Assembly (NCBI GenBank): GCA_011947345.1
Contig: JAAVTG010000845.1
Span: forward strand, 496,001 to 560,000
Origin: Phytophthora quininea
Lineage: Eukaryota > Oomycota > Peronosporomycetes > Peronosporales > Peronosporaceae
Reading direction: 5' to 3'
DNA length: 64,000 nucleotides
The notes under the pieces are model-generated. The model ran no database searches and had not been told where the DNA came from. It saw only the letters and a list, made by a program, of their open reading frames with translations. Shown piece by piece: positions 33,059-44,567 of this stretch. Numbering within the stretch: position 1 is the first letter of the stretch; each line of letters starts with the position of its first letter. The translations under genes were made by a program, and so were the position numbers.

Positions 33059-34371
33059 GGGAGTTGTTATCAACACCCGCTACCAACACCACCTTTTGGT
33101 ACATAGTGCCACACATTTGGTACCTATTCCAACATCGAATTCAGCGTAAGGTAGCATGTGTTCACGGTCCCAGGTCGCAGCGCCCGCTACGTCTACAGCA
33201 GCCAACTTTAGTGTATCTAAATACGATCTGTCGTAGCTCTCACACTGTCGGGTTGAACCGGATCGGTGCAAGTCGAGACGCAGGAGTGGTGGTTTCTTGC
33301 AGCAAGACGTCCATGGTCGGCAAAAGAGCAACTTGGCTGCTTATCTGCTACGACAGCTCGAGTGCGCTGGGATCGCCGCGTTCCATTGACCCCGCTGCCT
33401 CTGTGTCGTGCGCGTCGCAAACTCCTACGCTCCGCTCGTCTGCTTGCGATTGTCTGGGGCTCAAGCACTGTCGGGGCTGCAGCTGCAGGCGGACTCCTGT
33501 CGTCGATCCACCAGTGCCGGTGAAAATCCGTAGGATTCAACATGCCTTGACGCATATCAATTTCGAGCAGCTTGTGATAGCACGGAAGGCCAGTTGCAGT
33601 GGTGTAAACACCACTGCACTTACCACGACCAACATGCTGTAGTTGGTCTAGACAGCGCTTCAGCGCGTATGTGTGAATGATCCGGACAACACCAGCAAAT
33701 AGTCGGCCTCGGAGTCTGTTCACCAGCTTCACACGACTGTCCGATAGCATGACACGATGTTGGAGATTGGATTGTTGCCACCAGTGCCTCATTCGGCTCA
33801 GCATCGTCAGTATGTCTGAGCGAGAGCCAGTGAGCCATTGTTTCAGCTTCGCATGGTACCCTTCGACCCTCGAGCTAGTCTGAAGACCGAATTGCACCGC
33901 TTCGTTTGTCCAGTAGCGTACGATCCTGCGCTTCCAAATATCGAGCCACACGGAAACGATGTAGGCGGCTTCTGTAGGAAAGTTTGTTGAGATCGGTCTG
34001 CCAGCTCTCGTGCTCGGTCTCAGTTTGAGATCGCATCAAGTCAATGAAGGCGTCGCAAAACTTTCGGCGGCCGTCTGAGTCCTTCCATCTGGGTACGCGA
34101 GGTGACGAGTTCTCGAGATCGACGACTTTGGGGAAGTCGTGGTTTCTGGCGTGCGTCTCGCCGACTTAATGATGTGCCACAGGCACAGGAGAGATGTTGA
34201 AGACTGAGGCGGTGCACTGAAGGCACGAAGAGGAATTTCCAAACGAAGCAGGATAGTGCGAAACTGTAGCACACCAACAACTTCGATGTTGGAATAGGTA
34301 CCAAATGTGTGGCACTATGTACCAAGAGGTGGTGTTGGTAGCGGGTTGCTATGTTGTTGATAACAGCTCCT
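33059..34371 (-). mobile_element. MULE (Mutator-like) element with ~80-bp TIRs, internally deleted
   Basis: A 1313-bp element with long terminal inverted repeats: 33059-33140 matches the complement of about 34281-34371 apart from a 9-base gap and a few substitutions. It is flanked by the 8-bp direct repeat TTCTCATT (33051-33058 and 34372-34379). The minus strand encodes the C-terminal half of a MULE transposase in three frames: LLCLWHIIK, SSRVEGYHAKLKQWL, and a SWIM-like zinc motif (CSGVYTTATGLPCYHKL, about 33600). The N-terminal half and most of the DDE core are missing, so it cannot move itself. Confidence 0.85.
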
Positions 34372-34391
34372 TTCTCATTCTGACAATTCAT
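34372..34391 (+). promoter_or_regulatory. Inr/FPR-like core promoter upstream of the RXLR gene
   Basis: TTCTCATTCTGACAATTCAT fits the oomycete CTCATTYY initiator followed by CAATT. It is the right-hand target-site copy of the MULE plus the native sequence beyond it, about 150 bp upstream of ATG 34532. Confidence 0.5.
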
Positions 34392-34531
34392 CGGCTGACT
34401 ATGTGAATATTGTACAGTCATGAGCAAATATACGGGGCCCAATGGTCCGGGCCTGCAGGATGTGCATGTGCTGGGACTTCAGTTCGCGATCAGCCATACA
34501 TTGCGCACACCTCCCGTTTACTGGCAGCAAA

Positions 34532-34920
34532 ATGCGGCTCTTTCTCCTGGTGGCGACGGCCATCGCAATGTTCGCCGTAAGCACTGAAGCTACAGAGCAC
34601 GACGATGTCAAGATGCAGTATTTGCCAACCAAGGATAACGAGGACGAGGGAAGACTTTTGAGAGCGCGTAACGATAAACCCACTGCAGATGGCGAGGAGA
34701 GAGTGGTGGGTGCGATGGCGGCGCTGGAAACTCTGACTAGACCTGTGGTGAACGGTGCGGAGAAGTTCAAGTTCATGGTTTGGAAGGTCTCCGGCAAGAA
34801 AGCGGTCGTGGTCAATGCTGATGTGGTAGCGCGTATCATGCAAGGAGGTGATAAAAAATCGGCAAGAAGATGCAGGAGGCGATGAGATATGCCAGCTTCG
34901 TTAGCAAGCCAAAAAAGTAG
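34532..34920 (+). CDS. RXLR-dEER secreted effector candidate
   Basis: Begins at ATG 34532 with a signal peptide of about 20 residues (MRLFLLVATAIAMFAVSTEA). An RXLR motif (RLLR, codons from 34652) follows near residue 41, then an EER motif some 15 residues later. In Phytophthora this signature marks proteins moved into plant cells to alter host immunity. The C-terminal domain is short, basic and helical-looking. The frame as given stops at 34885. A one-base break in the A6 run near 34855 separates it from an open frame ending at TAG 34920, which I take as the native end (about 129 aa). The gene lies between a MULE and a MULE relic, a typical gene-sparse effector setting. Target unknown. Confidence 0.8.
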
Positions 34921-35079
34921 GAGGGGTTCGCAAATGGAGAGCTTTCGTGAAACTATTCGCATTTGGGGTTCGTCGGCGCAAAATAAGGAGCAGCTCTACC
35001 GACACTGCTAGCTCGCGATAGACTACGAGTGCTGCTGGTTGTCACTCCTTACTTCGACGAACAGCTCCTGTTGTAGCCT

Positions 35080-35480
35080 GACTGACCTCAATTGGTGCAT
35101 GTACACGTCATCTTCACCTTTTCTACGATAGTTTTCTAGCTCTGTAGACTTCTCCTCGCTTGACATCAGCACCCCGTATACGCTTGAAGTGCTCGACGAT
35201 CACGATTCCGCTGATCTGCGGGTCATTAGCAACTTAGGAGCGTATGAGTTCGTCCTCTCGAAGCTGGGAAGCGGTTAGTGTTGAGCGGCTACTGCACATG
35301 TTGTGCCCAAGGTTAGCGCGGACGATGAAGTAACCTCGCTGCGGTTCCCGCCTTGATCGCAAAGCAACAACCTCAAAACGGGACTGCTCACCGCTGTCAC
35401 ACTTGTACTTGAGCATCGCCCGGTTGGCGACATCCATCTTGATCGGTTTTCCGTGTCAAGGGAAGTAATTGCCCTGTGCA
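35080..35480 (-). mobile_element. MULE transposase N-terminal relic
   Basis: Minus strand from about 35437 reads a degenerate zinc-finger-like part (MLKYKCDSG ... GYFIVRANLGHNMC). After an in-frame stop it continues with GIVIVEHFKRIRGADVKRG, typical of the region before the MULE catalytic core. Stops and lack of boundaries mark it as a fragment. It may be the missing front half of a second MULE. Confidence 0.45.
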
Positions 35481-36676
35481 ATAGTTTCCCCAGTCGACAC
35501 TTCAGGTGGCGACCGAGGCGAGTTTGGTACAGGTGCTGAGAGGAAACGTCAGTGAAGGGCTCGCCACGGAGCTCATGGTTCCTTGTCCGATCCTGCTGTG
35601 ACGATGTGGCGCTAACAATTTTCGTGAGAGCTGCTCCTCATTTTGCGTCAAAGACCCCAAATGCGGACAGAAAGCTCTCCATTTTGCTACTCCTGTAGCG
35701 TCCAGCTCCCCATACAATACTGGAAGGGCTGGCCATTAGTCAGCAGGTCAGCAAGTCCCCGTGTTGAGGTAGTCGGTATAAAATATTGTATCTTACAAAG
35801 ATGACCTAAAGCATGCCAGGCATGGTTTAGGCCCAACATGTTTTGTTGAACAAGAAGCCCAAGAAGGCAAAGAAGGCTTCTGCAGCTAAGAAAGAGTACC
35901 GACAGTTTGTCGCTCACACATACCTCCGCTGGTCAGGAACGACCAAGAGTCCGGTAAGTGTGTGGAAGACAGTGGACAAGTTCCTTGCTGCCGGATCCGA
36001 TTAGCTATTTGAGCAAGGCGGGAGGGATTGCAAGCGCAGTGTAATAGTGCTGCAGTGGAGACGAATGCATCGCCGGCGTTCTCTGCCAAGCTGGTCTAGT
36101 GTCTTCGTCCTGCACAGGCGCTGAAAAAAAAACAAAGACGTCAAGCAGTGTTCCTCCTTCTGCTGCGATAACTGCGCCACCTGTGATAACGAAGCCACGA
36201 AGCCAACCTCCGGCTTCGGTTGTTACGGGCTGGCTCGGGTATTAATGGTGACGAAGTACGTGGAGCTTGCTATTATAGCGGCTTGGGATGCCATCGTCGC
36301 GGTGGCGTCTTCGCAGGAGAAAACCTAACGTCGTTCTGAGGGCAGGCTTGGAGGCGTGAGACGGTAGCAGAGATTGTAGCGCGACTACCGAAGTCTTTCT
36401 TACGAGCTCGAGCGGCAGGCAATTCAAATACTCTAGGGAAATCGATGTGCAGTCCTTGGTCGCAAGGAATGCTTTGGTGAGCGGAGCAGGGCTGTGGACT
36501 TGGATGCATTGCAAGACGAACACCATTGCCGACAGGCGTGCATCGAGCTCCCAAGCGGTGCCTGTCAACGCCTGTCACCCACGCCGTACATAGCCGCTCT
36601 CGGTACTCCACTTGCGCCTGATCCTGCGTGCGTCTGGCGCTTTGTGCCATTCTGCAAGTTTCCAGCTTCCCTCGCG
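35481..36676. other. Gene-poor spacer
   Basis: No confident gene. A Lys/Ala-rich reading at about 35840-35955 (KKPKKAKKASAAKKEYRQF) followed by GTAAGTGT looks like an exon fragment but has no recognised family. Several short ORFs on both strands are probably chance. Confidence 0.35.
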
Positions 36677-39600
36677 ATGGCCACGCCGCAGTCGCCGCCG
36701 CCCTCGCTGGCCCGCAGCGGCTCCGCGTCGTTCCTGCGCAAGTCCGGCCACCTGTACAAGAAGACGGGGCTGGGGCGCTCCTGGCGCCCGCGCTTCTTCT
36801 CGCTCGAGGGCACGGTGCTCTACTACTACAAGCGCGAGGGCGACTCGGTGCCCAAGGGCATCGTGGTGCTCACGGGCTGCCACGTGCGCGCCACCAAAGA
36901 CAAGAAACTCTACAGCTTCCGCATCTCGCATCCCAAGACGTCCAAGGTCTACGACCTGGCGGCCACGCTGCCCAGTCGCACCGAGGACTGGATCGGCGTG
37001 CTGGCACAGGCCGCCACGCTGGCGCAGAACGCCGTCTCTAGCTCTAGCTTCAGCCCGGGATCCAACAGGGACGTCTTGTTGACCTCGGCCTCGTCACACC
37101 CGATGCTGGTGGACGCTGCAGTTGCGGAGCTCGTGGACGTCTCTGGGGCTCCGCTGCCAGAAGAGTATCGAGACCGGATGGAAAGTCTTCTGGCGGAGTT
37201 TGTCACCCAAGCAAAGAGTGACGGGGATGGATGGAAGTTCCAGACAGAGCAAAGAGATGTCAAGGCCTACGTGCGTCGCAGTTCCAAGTTGAGTGCGTTT
37301 AAAGGCGCAGGATTCATCAACCACCACCCGCACAAGGTGCTGCAGTTGGTGCTGGAGCTCTCCAAGCGATCCACCTTCGACCCGCAGCTGCTGGCTACTC
37401 AGCGTGTCCATGTCTTTAATGACCACACGTGGGTAGACCACTTGACGTACAAGGCCGTGTTTCCTGCCGCATCAAGAGATTTCGTCAACCTCACCCACTG
37501 GCGTGTACTGCGCGATGGCTCGATCATCGTTGTGGCTACCTACGACGAAGAAGGCCGCTTTGTCAAGAACCAGGAGCCGCAGATTGTGCGCGGCAGGATC
37601 ATTATGGCTGGTTTCTTGCTTACGCCGAATGCAGACTACTCTGGTGTCGATGCGACGTACATCACCCAGGTGGACTTGAAGGCAGGCATCCCAATAGGTT
37701 TGCAGGCCAAGATGTTCATCAAGCAGGCGTTCGTGGTGGATGGACTGCGCAAAGCGTTAGACGATATTGAGACGCCTCAGCAGTGGCAACGCATTACAAA
37801 TGCGACGCAGTTTGGGATTTCTACAACTGACTGCGAGGAAGACGAAGAGGAGGCGTATTCTTTACGATCGCAGCCGTCAGAACTCGTCGAGCACAATGAG
37901 CAAAGCGGCTCTCTTTCACCCTCTAGTGACGTACCGGAGGAAGGATTTCCGGTCGTCCCGGAGGAGTACAGCGACATTATCGAGAAAGCGTTCGCGCGAG
38001 TGGAGGCTGAGCTAAAGGACGAATCGACGTGGAACTTTATTGGCGACAAGGACGGCGTCCAGGCTTACACGCGCGTGGATGGATCTCTTACTGCAGCCAA
38101 GGGCGTGGGCTATTTGCCATACCACCCTCGTGCTATTTGGGACCTTGTGGTTGATCCGGCAAAGAGAAATCTGGTTGACCCACAGCTCGCTCTCGGTATG
38201 CGCCTGAAGTCTTTAAACGCGCAGACAGCGATCGATTATCTCGAGTACAAGTCTATGTTTGTCGTCGCAGGTCGCGACTTTTGCAACTTGGCGCATTGGC
38301 GCGTTCTTCCGGGCGGCACAATTATCGTGATCGTGCAGAGCATTGAAGACCTAGAGCTGTGCCCATTAAAGAGCCCAAGGTCGTGCGAGGTGACCTGCAT
38401 CTGGCTTGTACTAAGATCGTCCCCAACGCAACATACACTGGTGCTGAAGTGACAACGATGATCAAGACTGATCTCAAGGGAAGTATCCCAGCGCGCATCG
38501 CTGGCAAAGCGGCGGCAGATCAACCGTTCGTCATTCATCGAATTGGAGAAGTCCTCAAAGCTCAACGCGGCCAGGACAACGGGTCGGAGCCAGGCAAGCT
38601 GACCAATACATTGTTTGACCTCACTCCAGAGCTGAGCAAGCGGTCGTCTTCGCTCGGATCGAACTCCATTGTGGTGTCAAACGGTGATGCGGGTCCTCGA
38701 ACCACTAAGCGATCCAGTCGCGCAAAAGCCTCACCTCGGACCGCACAAAAAGCCTACGCGTGAACACATCATCTGGACAAGCAAAGGAACCTATGCACGA
38801 GCCAGCACCTACGTCAATACCGTTAGCAAAGACGAACGGCAAGGGGTCAAAGATTGAGTCCGATGTTGAGGTCATGGACCTCTCAAAGGCCGGAAAGACC
38901 ACCGTGACTGATATTGCGATGTACGCTGTTCAGTTCGGAGGTGCAATTTTGGCGTTGAAGATGGTCGGGCTTCCAGCGACTGTGCACTTCGTGGTGGTGA
39001 TTCTGCTGGTCCTATTCTTCGCACTGCAGCTTCACCTCGGTCCTAGTCGCATGTCACCACGACGAAAGATGATGATTTCGACGTTTGGACCTCCCGATAG
39101 CGGCATGATTCTTGGCACACTGCAGCTTGACATGACCAAAACGCAGCAGTACATCAACGAGCGACGAAAAGATTCGAAGTGTCACCTGACGATCACACAC
39201 ATTGTACTGCGTGCGCTTGGGGAGGCCTTGAGCAAGGCACCTTCGGTAAATGGCCACTTGGTTTTGGGAGCTATTACCCAGCGCCAACGGTGGACATTTC
39301 GTGCTTGGTGGCTGTGGGGCTGGTAAGGACCTTGGCGTTTGCAGACTGCCGGAAGTGGATAAGATGACGTTGCAGGATGTCTGCGACCGTGTTCGTGGTG
39401 ATGCTACCAAAATCCGAGACGGCAAAGACAAAGGTCAAGAAGACCGAAACAAGATCATGAGTGTCTTACCCACGTACATGATTCGTCCAATGCTAAACTT
39501 CTTCGGGTGGCTAGGAAGTGCTTGCGGATTCCGCATTGCGCCTGTGGGCGTCGAGCCATACATGTTCGGCAGCTGCATGGTGACATCCGTCGGTATGATG

Positions 39601-39843
39601 GAGTTGGATTTAGCGTTCTCTCCGATCACACCGTACTCGCAGGTCCCCATGCTGGTGACCATCGGATCCATCATGGACAAGGCCGTCGTCATTGATGGCA
39701 AGGTCGAGGTGCGCTCGATGCTGACGCTGACAACGACCATCGATCATCGCTACGTCGATGGCTCCGAGGCGGCTCGTATGGCCAAGAAGTTGAAGGCGTG
39801 TGTCGAGGACCCAGGTTTGCTTGAGCCAGTCCCCAGCGCATAA
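36677..39843 (+). CDS. PH-START-START membrane protein fused to an E2-type acyltransferase domain
   Basis: One 1056-aa reading frame if four single missing bases are bridged (near 38350, 38757, 39268 and 39315); the total then divides by three. Domains: PH (residues about 21-125, GHLYKKTGLGRSWRPRFFSL), START 1 (about 170-390, RDFVNLTHWRVLRDGSIIV), START 2 (about 440-640, RDFCNLAHWRVLPGGTIIV), then two hydrophobic segments (AVQFGGAILALKMVG, VHFVVVILLVLFFALQLHL). The C-terminal 240 aa resemble the catalytic domain of 2-oxoacid dehydrogenase E2 acyltransferases (FGSCMVTSVGM, IDHRYVDGSEAARMAKKL, HxxxDG motif). No lipoyl or E1/E3-binding domain is seen. PH and START suggest lipid sensing or transfer at a membrane, with acyl transfer inferred. 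If the stop at 38763 is real, two abutting genes result. Start ATG 36677. Confidence 0.7.
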
Positions 39844-39941
39844 GGAGTCCGTCGTCTGCCGTATCTCGGTTTGCATCATGAACTACCTTTGCTATTTGTT
39901 CTCTGCGCTAAACGATAAAAAGCTGCTGATTTACTTACTAC

Positions 39942-41644
39942 TCAATGGATGCCCACGACAGCAAGTCTGGAGTGTTTCCCTCGCCGCTCGAATATTTGCT
40001 GGATCTCCTCAAGCTCTAGGCCCTTGGTCTCCGGCAGCTCCTTCCACAGGTATCCAAAGCCGAAGAGTGCGATCGATGCGTACAGCCAAAAGGCTCCGTA
40101 GACTGACAGTCCGTCGACAATTGACAAGAAGGTGAACGACACGAGCAAGTTGGTCACCCAGCAAACGGACGTCGCCACACTCAGTGCGAAGCTGCGAACT
40201 CGGAGTGGGTAAATCTCTGCGTTGATTGTCCACGGCATGCAGCCCATTCCGCTCGCGAAGAATGCCAAGTACACGAAGAGTGCCACGAAGATCGCCCAAC
40301 CCGACGCGCGGCTATCCGCCGGGCAAGACTTGAACGACCAGTTCGGGGTCGAGCAAGAGCCTTCCGTCGTCGACACAGCGTTCCCAGGAAGACATAAGCT
40401 CTGTCCAGCTCCAGTTAATTGAGCCACCGAGTCTAGTGCTCCTTCCGAGCAGAATCCACACGCAGCACTTGCAACACAGTCGAAGCAGCTCGACATCCCC
40501 CACACTCGCCAATTCCAGTGACTTGGGTCGACTCCATTTCAGCGACGTAAAAGCTCCCGCCCAACACCACGAGGGACAAGAACACGCCGGCCAAACTCCC
40601 CAGAGTGAGCACACGACGACCGGCACGATCCACGAGATAGATGCCGACGAAGGTGAAGATAAAGTTGCTGAAGGAGACGAGTGCGGACAGCCAAATGGCC
40701 GTGGTGGGGTCCGTGAAGCCAGCCATTTGGACGATGGTGGCGCCGTAGTACATGACGGTGTTGATCCCGCAGAGCTGCGCCAGCGCCTGAATGAAGCAAC
40801 CGAGGACGAGCGCGCGAGTCACCGCTGAAGTACGCAGAAGCTCCCAGACGTTGGTGTCGTGGTCGTCGGTGCGCTCCACTTCCGCTTCGACGTTGCTGAA
40901 CTCAGCAGACACGTCCATCGTCCCGCGAATCTTTGCGAGTGAATTCCAAGCCTCCTCCTTCCGTCCTTTGCTCATGAGGTAGCGCGGGGTCTCCGGCAGC
41001 GCAAGAAAGCCGATAAATTGCACGAGAGCGGGGAGAGCAGCGAAGCCGAGCATGTATCGCCAGCCGTCGTCCAAATTGGCGAGGAACGCATCAAGCACAC
41101 AGGCAAAGAACTGGCCGCCGGTGACGCATGCGTTGTTCAGAGACACGAGTTGGCCGCGGATACTTGGCGGCGAGACCTCAGCAATATAGAGCGGGACAGT
41201 CATGGAGGCGAAGCCGATGGCGATTCCGACGACAAGTCGCCCGACGAGCAGCTCCGTGAAGGAACCGGCCAGGGCCATGAGGGCCGAGCCAAACACGAAC
41301 ATCCCCGAGGACAAGAGAATCACGCGACGGCGGCCGAACATGTCGTTGCCGCAGCTACTGAGCGCTGCACCGACGATTGCGCCGCCGACAGCAGCAGACA
41401 CGACGCTCTCGCTCTGGAGGTCGCTGAGATCGAACACGTCAGGGCTCTTGAGCAGCACCAGAGCTCCGGAGATGACACCTGTGTCGTAGCCGAAGAGGAA
41501 GCCGCCGATCGTGGAGCACAGCGTGAGTAGGTACAAGTAGACAGGATTGCCGTCCTTGGGGACGAAGGAATCCGACCTCGGCAGCAGAGGGGTGGCCTCT
41601 TTGGCATGATCACGAGGGGCTTGGATAGTGGTCACTCGCGGCAT
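39942..41644 (-). CDS. Proton/myo-inositol or hexose transporter, MFS sugar-porter family
   Basis: About 567 aa from ATG 41644 (MPRVTTIQAP); longer TTG-initiated readings are unlikely. Twelve-span sugar-porter signatures: GGFLFGYDTGVISGALVLL, GRRRVILLSS, PETPRYLMSKGR, QLCGINTVMYYG, DRAGRR and PETKGLELEEIQQIF near the end. A Cys-rich loop between helices 9 and 10 (CFDCVASAACGFC ... CLPGN) resembles the extracellular loop of HMIT/plant INT inositol symporters, which favours inositol over hexose. One missing base is inferred in the G5 run near 40496. A decayed paralogue lies in inverse orientation at 30310-32845. Likely plasma membrane. Confidence 0.85.
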
Positions 41645-42379
41645 CGTTGAAGTTGCCGTCACTCGAATGGCACTCAACGTCTCCGATCACTCGAACGGCA
41701 ACCAACGATCGCTCTAGTCGGGCAGCTTGCGTCGACGCCGGCGATTTTGTAAATGAAACGGACCACTGAGCTTGCCATCGTGTGGCGAACAGCGGCGTCA
41801 CAGCATCGCAGCCCGCTCGAGATGGCTTCCTTTCGAGCTGGCAAATCTCGGTGACTTGCACAGCAAGTGCAGGTGGACAGTCAAAGCCGCATGCACGCGG
41901 TCCTCGAAGTGACCGGGGCGATCCCCATGCACCAGTATCTACCAACGCGGGCTTCATCCCCATGAGAGCAGCAAGCTCCAAGTCTTCCTGGACCTTCCAG
42001 CACCGTCGTCGAGAAGCAAATCGCGGCGTAGGGTCCGTGATGTCACAGCTGGTCAACCTGGCCAAGAACGCATGGGGAAGCGCTCCTGCATGTGTTGTGT
42101 GCAGCTCTCGATACGTGGCTTGGACTCCGTCGACTGTGGACAGCCTGCCACAAACAGCGCTAGCTGGCCGCAGCACTTTTTCGCTGCAGTGGAGTCAGTC
42201 TTGGGGGCATGCAGTCGAGCGCTTCTGGCGTCTGCTGTGGCGCCGTCACCTCCAGTTGAACTCAAGTCCATTGCGACATGCTCTTGGCCTTCCTCGCTGG
42301 CGAACGTTCGAGATGACCTTCCAAGGACCACCATATTTGCTCGTGGAGTGTACAAAGTAATAGCGCTGACGACTCTTGC
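41645..42379. other. Upstream region of the transporter, possible hypothetical gene
   Basis: Open minus-strand readings at 42355-42053 and 42176-41610 could join into one hypothetical protein across a one-base shift, but they overlap the transporter's 5' end, show no domain and have opposite-strand ORFs of similar length. I do not call a gene. Confidence 0.3.
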
Positions 42380-44122
42380 TTCGTGAATCGAGTGTTCAAT
42401 GCCAAGATGCAGTTGCCTGTAAACGCTCGAGCTGAATCGGGAAGCTACACTTCCAGCAGAATAGTTGCCACAGGAAGACGACGGAAAACCATCACGCCTT
42501 CCTGTGCTTTGAGATCAACAGACTCTTGCCTTTGTCAGCAGATGACTGAAGAGAAGCGCTTTCGCCTGTGATTCGAGGCGTCCTACGACCCCTGCCCGGA
42601 TTTCTTTACGTTAATCGACGGCAAGCAGTAGAGTTTTCATGGGAGCCCCAACAAGCATCCACGATCGCTTCAGCAGCGACAGTCGTTTTTGTGATTCGCT
42701 TCCTCAGGTAGGTAGGTGGAGCAACAACTCGTGGTATAAATCCCCTGGAGTGCTTTGGATTGACGGAAACTTAGCTCATGTAGCTACTTGCCACGCCACC
42801 GGCTCAACTGCGACGGCGACTTAGAACTGGCGGAACTGCTTGCGCACGTTGATGGGCTTGGTCTCCGAGGCGGGCTCGACCTCCAGCACGTTGAAGCGCA
42901 CCGTCTTGGCGAGCGGGCGGCACTGGCCGATGGTCACGACGTCTCCCTCCTTGACACGGAAGGCCGGCGACAGGTGGGCGGCCACGTTCTTGTGGCGCTT
43001 CTCGAAACGCTTGTACTTCTTGACAAAGTGCAGATAGTCGCGACGCACGATGATCGTGCGCTTCATCTTGGTGGACAGCACGACGCCCTTGAGGATACGG
43101 CCGCGGATCGAGATGTTGCCCGTGAACGGGCACTTCTTGTCCACGTACTGGCCGTCGATGGCGCTCTTGGGCGTCTTGAAGCCCAGGCCCACCTCCTTGT
43201 AGAAGCGCGGGCCCTTCTTCTTGCCGGCGAACTTCTTGCTGGCGAGGAACACGCCTTGCTGCTTCTGGTAGGCCTTCTCAGTCTGTTATCCATCCACACA
43301 CGACGCAAAGTTAGTTGACGGAGAGAGGGACAGACATCACATGGCCGCAGCAGTTTTCTCTCGAGTTGGGTCGGAAGTTTCCTGTCGCTGATGAGGCGAA
43401 GTAGTGTGTGTGAGAGAGAAGTAGGGCAGTTGGGAGGGAGTGGGCCTTAGCAGCCCAGCTCCCAACCCCCAGAGTGCGGATTACAGCCTTGGTGGGCCAT
43501 CACCCCAACCAACGAGCTAGCCGGCGCCTGCAGGAGGCCCGAGGACGCGACAGAGAACCACACCAGCCAGGAGACGCGGACGCACGAGGAGGAGACTGCT
43601 TACGGCTGCAGAGCGGAGGGCGAGAGGAGGCCGCAGCTACCTGATCAACGTGCTCCATGGTCTCGTCGAGGGGATTCAGCTAGTGGGGCAACAGCAATGG
43701 AACAGCGAGCAGAGCCAACCAAGTGGTGAAGTAGCTGAAAGGATTTGAAGTGGGGATATGAAGTGGCATCTCCCGAAAAATAACCAATGCCAGTACACGG
43801 ACGTTCTGGCGGTGCAAGCAAGAACAAGGACGTCTTCAAGACAGAGCTCTTCTTCACTTGCAACACCTTGATCGACCTCCCTCCCACGACCAAAAACACT
43901 CTCAGCTGAAGTACTCGTGTCCTATATTTCCCTTGATTCTCCCCCATCGAGTCATCGGAGTGGGTGGAGCAAACTCCGTCGCTCTGCAGAGCTGCTTTGG
44001 CTCTGCTAAGCAACTGACGACCGTTGCCCCTCCTTGACTCCAGTTTACTCCTGTTTGCTGGTGATGTACTGCTGCACCTCCGCCGGGTTGGCCTTGTAGC
44101 CCTGCAGGCGGAACGACGAGTT
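42380..44122. repeat. Inverted segmental duplication, left arm (~1.74 kb)
   Basis: Matches the complement of 58832-60571 with only a handful of differences seen (for example one base in the RPS11 3' flank, one in the exon-1 Asp codon, and one G in a G5/G4 run). Carries complete RPS11 plus the last ~78 bp of the complex I subunit gene. Arms lie 14.7 kb apart. Left limit is where CACGAA stops matching; right limit is at CGTCGTTCCGCC. Confidence 0.9.
42821..43658 (-). CDS. RPS11: 40S ribosomal protein S11 (uS17), copy 1
   Basis: Small-subunit ribosomal protein, 159 aa in two exons: 43658-43641 (MEHVDQ) and 43282-42821, joined by a long 358-nt GT-AG intron. The body matches eukaryotic uS17 throughout ([72 protein letters not shown]), the expected length, no break. 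Strong G/C-ending codon bias fits high expression. It lies wholly within the inverted duplication; copy 2 encodes the same protein. Confidence 0.97.
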
Positions 44123-44452
44123 CTGGAAGGCCCACAGGAAGCCTCCCAGTGAGCCCAGTACGCCCGTCACCCACATGGACGGCACGGCCACGCGGCGGTG
44201 CAGGTTCATGCCTGTCCGGAGATAAATTGCCAGCAAGTAGAACATGCAGTGAGTACAGGATTGCCACGGTTCATCATCTGTTGTACGGAGCCGCACCGAA
44301 GACGTAGCCCGCCGGGAAGGAGAAGGCGGAGATGCCCAGCCACCGCGTGTAGTCGCCGGCGTCAAAGTTGCTCTTGACGTCGCCGAAGGTCGGGTGCTTG
44401 ACGATCACGGGGAAGCGCGGCTCGCGCGGGTCGCGGGGGCGGCGTCACTCAT
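44045..44452 (-). CDS. Complex I 21-kDa (NUXM-type) subunit-like protein, copy 1
   Basis: 107 aa in two exons (44452-44297, 44211-44045) after one missing base in the C/G-rich start (near 44435). Contains HPTFGDVKSNFDAGDYTRW, then FPAGYVFG, and MWVTGVLGSLGGFLWAFQNSSFRLQGY. The last matches the GGFLLAYQNSSxRLxG segment of mitochondrial NADH:ubiquinone oxidoreductase 21-kDa subunits, with one membrane span. The 85-nt intron splits the Gly codon of AGYVFG. Its last ~78 bp were copied to 58832-58907. Confidence 0.6.
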
Positions 44453-44567
44453 GGCGATCAATCGATAGTCGTCTCGCCTTGAGCTTGCTTGCGATGAGCG
44501 GCTAGTATTTGACGCTACTTTACGTCCCACTAAAGTAACCTAAAGTAACAAAGCTGTTGAACTCTTG
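44453..44567. other. Short intergenic gap
   Basis: 115 bp between the start of the complex I subunit gene and the stop of polygalacturonase 1; holds a CTAAAGTAAC repeat but no recognisable signal. Confidence 0.5.

Noticed and set aside
41610..42176. 188-codon minus ORF upstream of the transporter
   Set aside because: Overlaps the transporter start, no domain, and comparable ORFs on the other strand.
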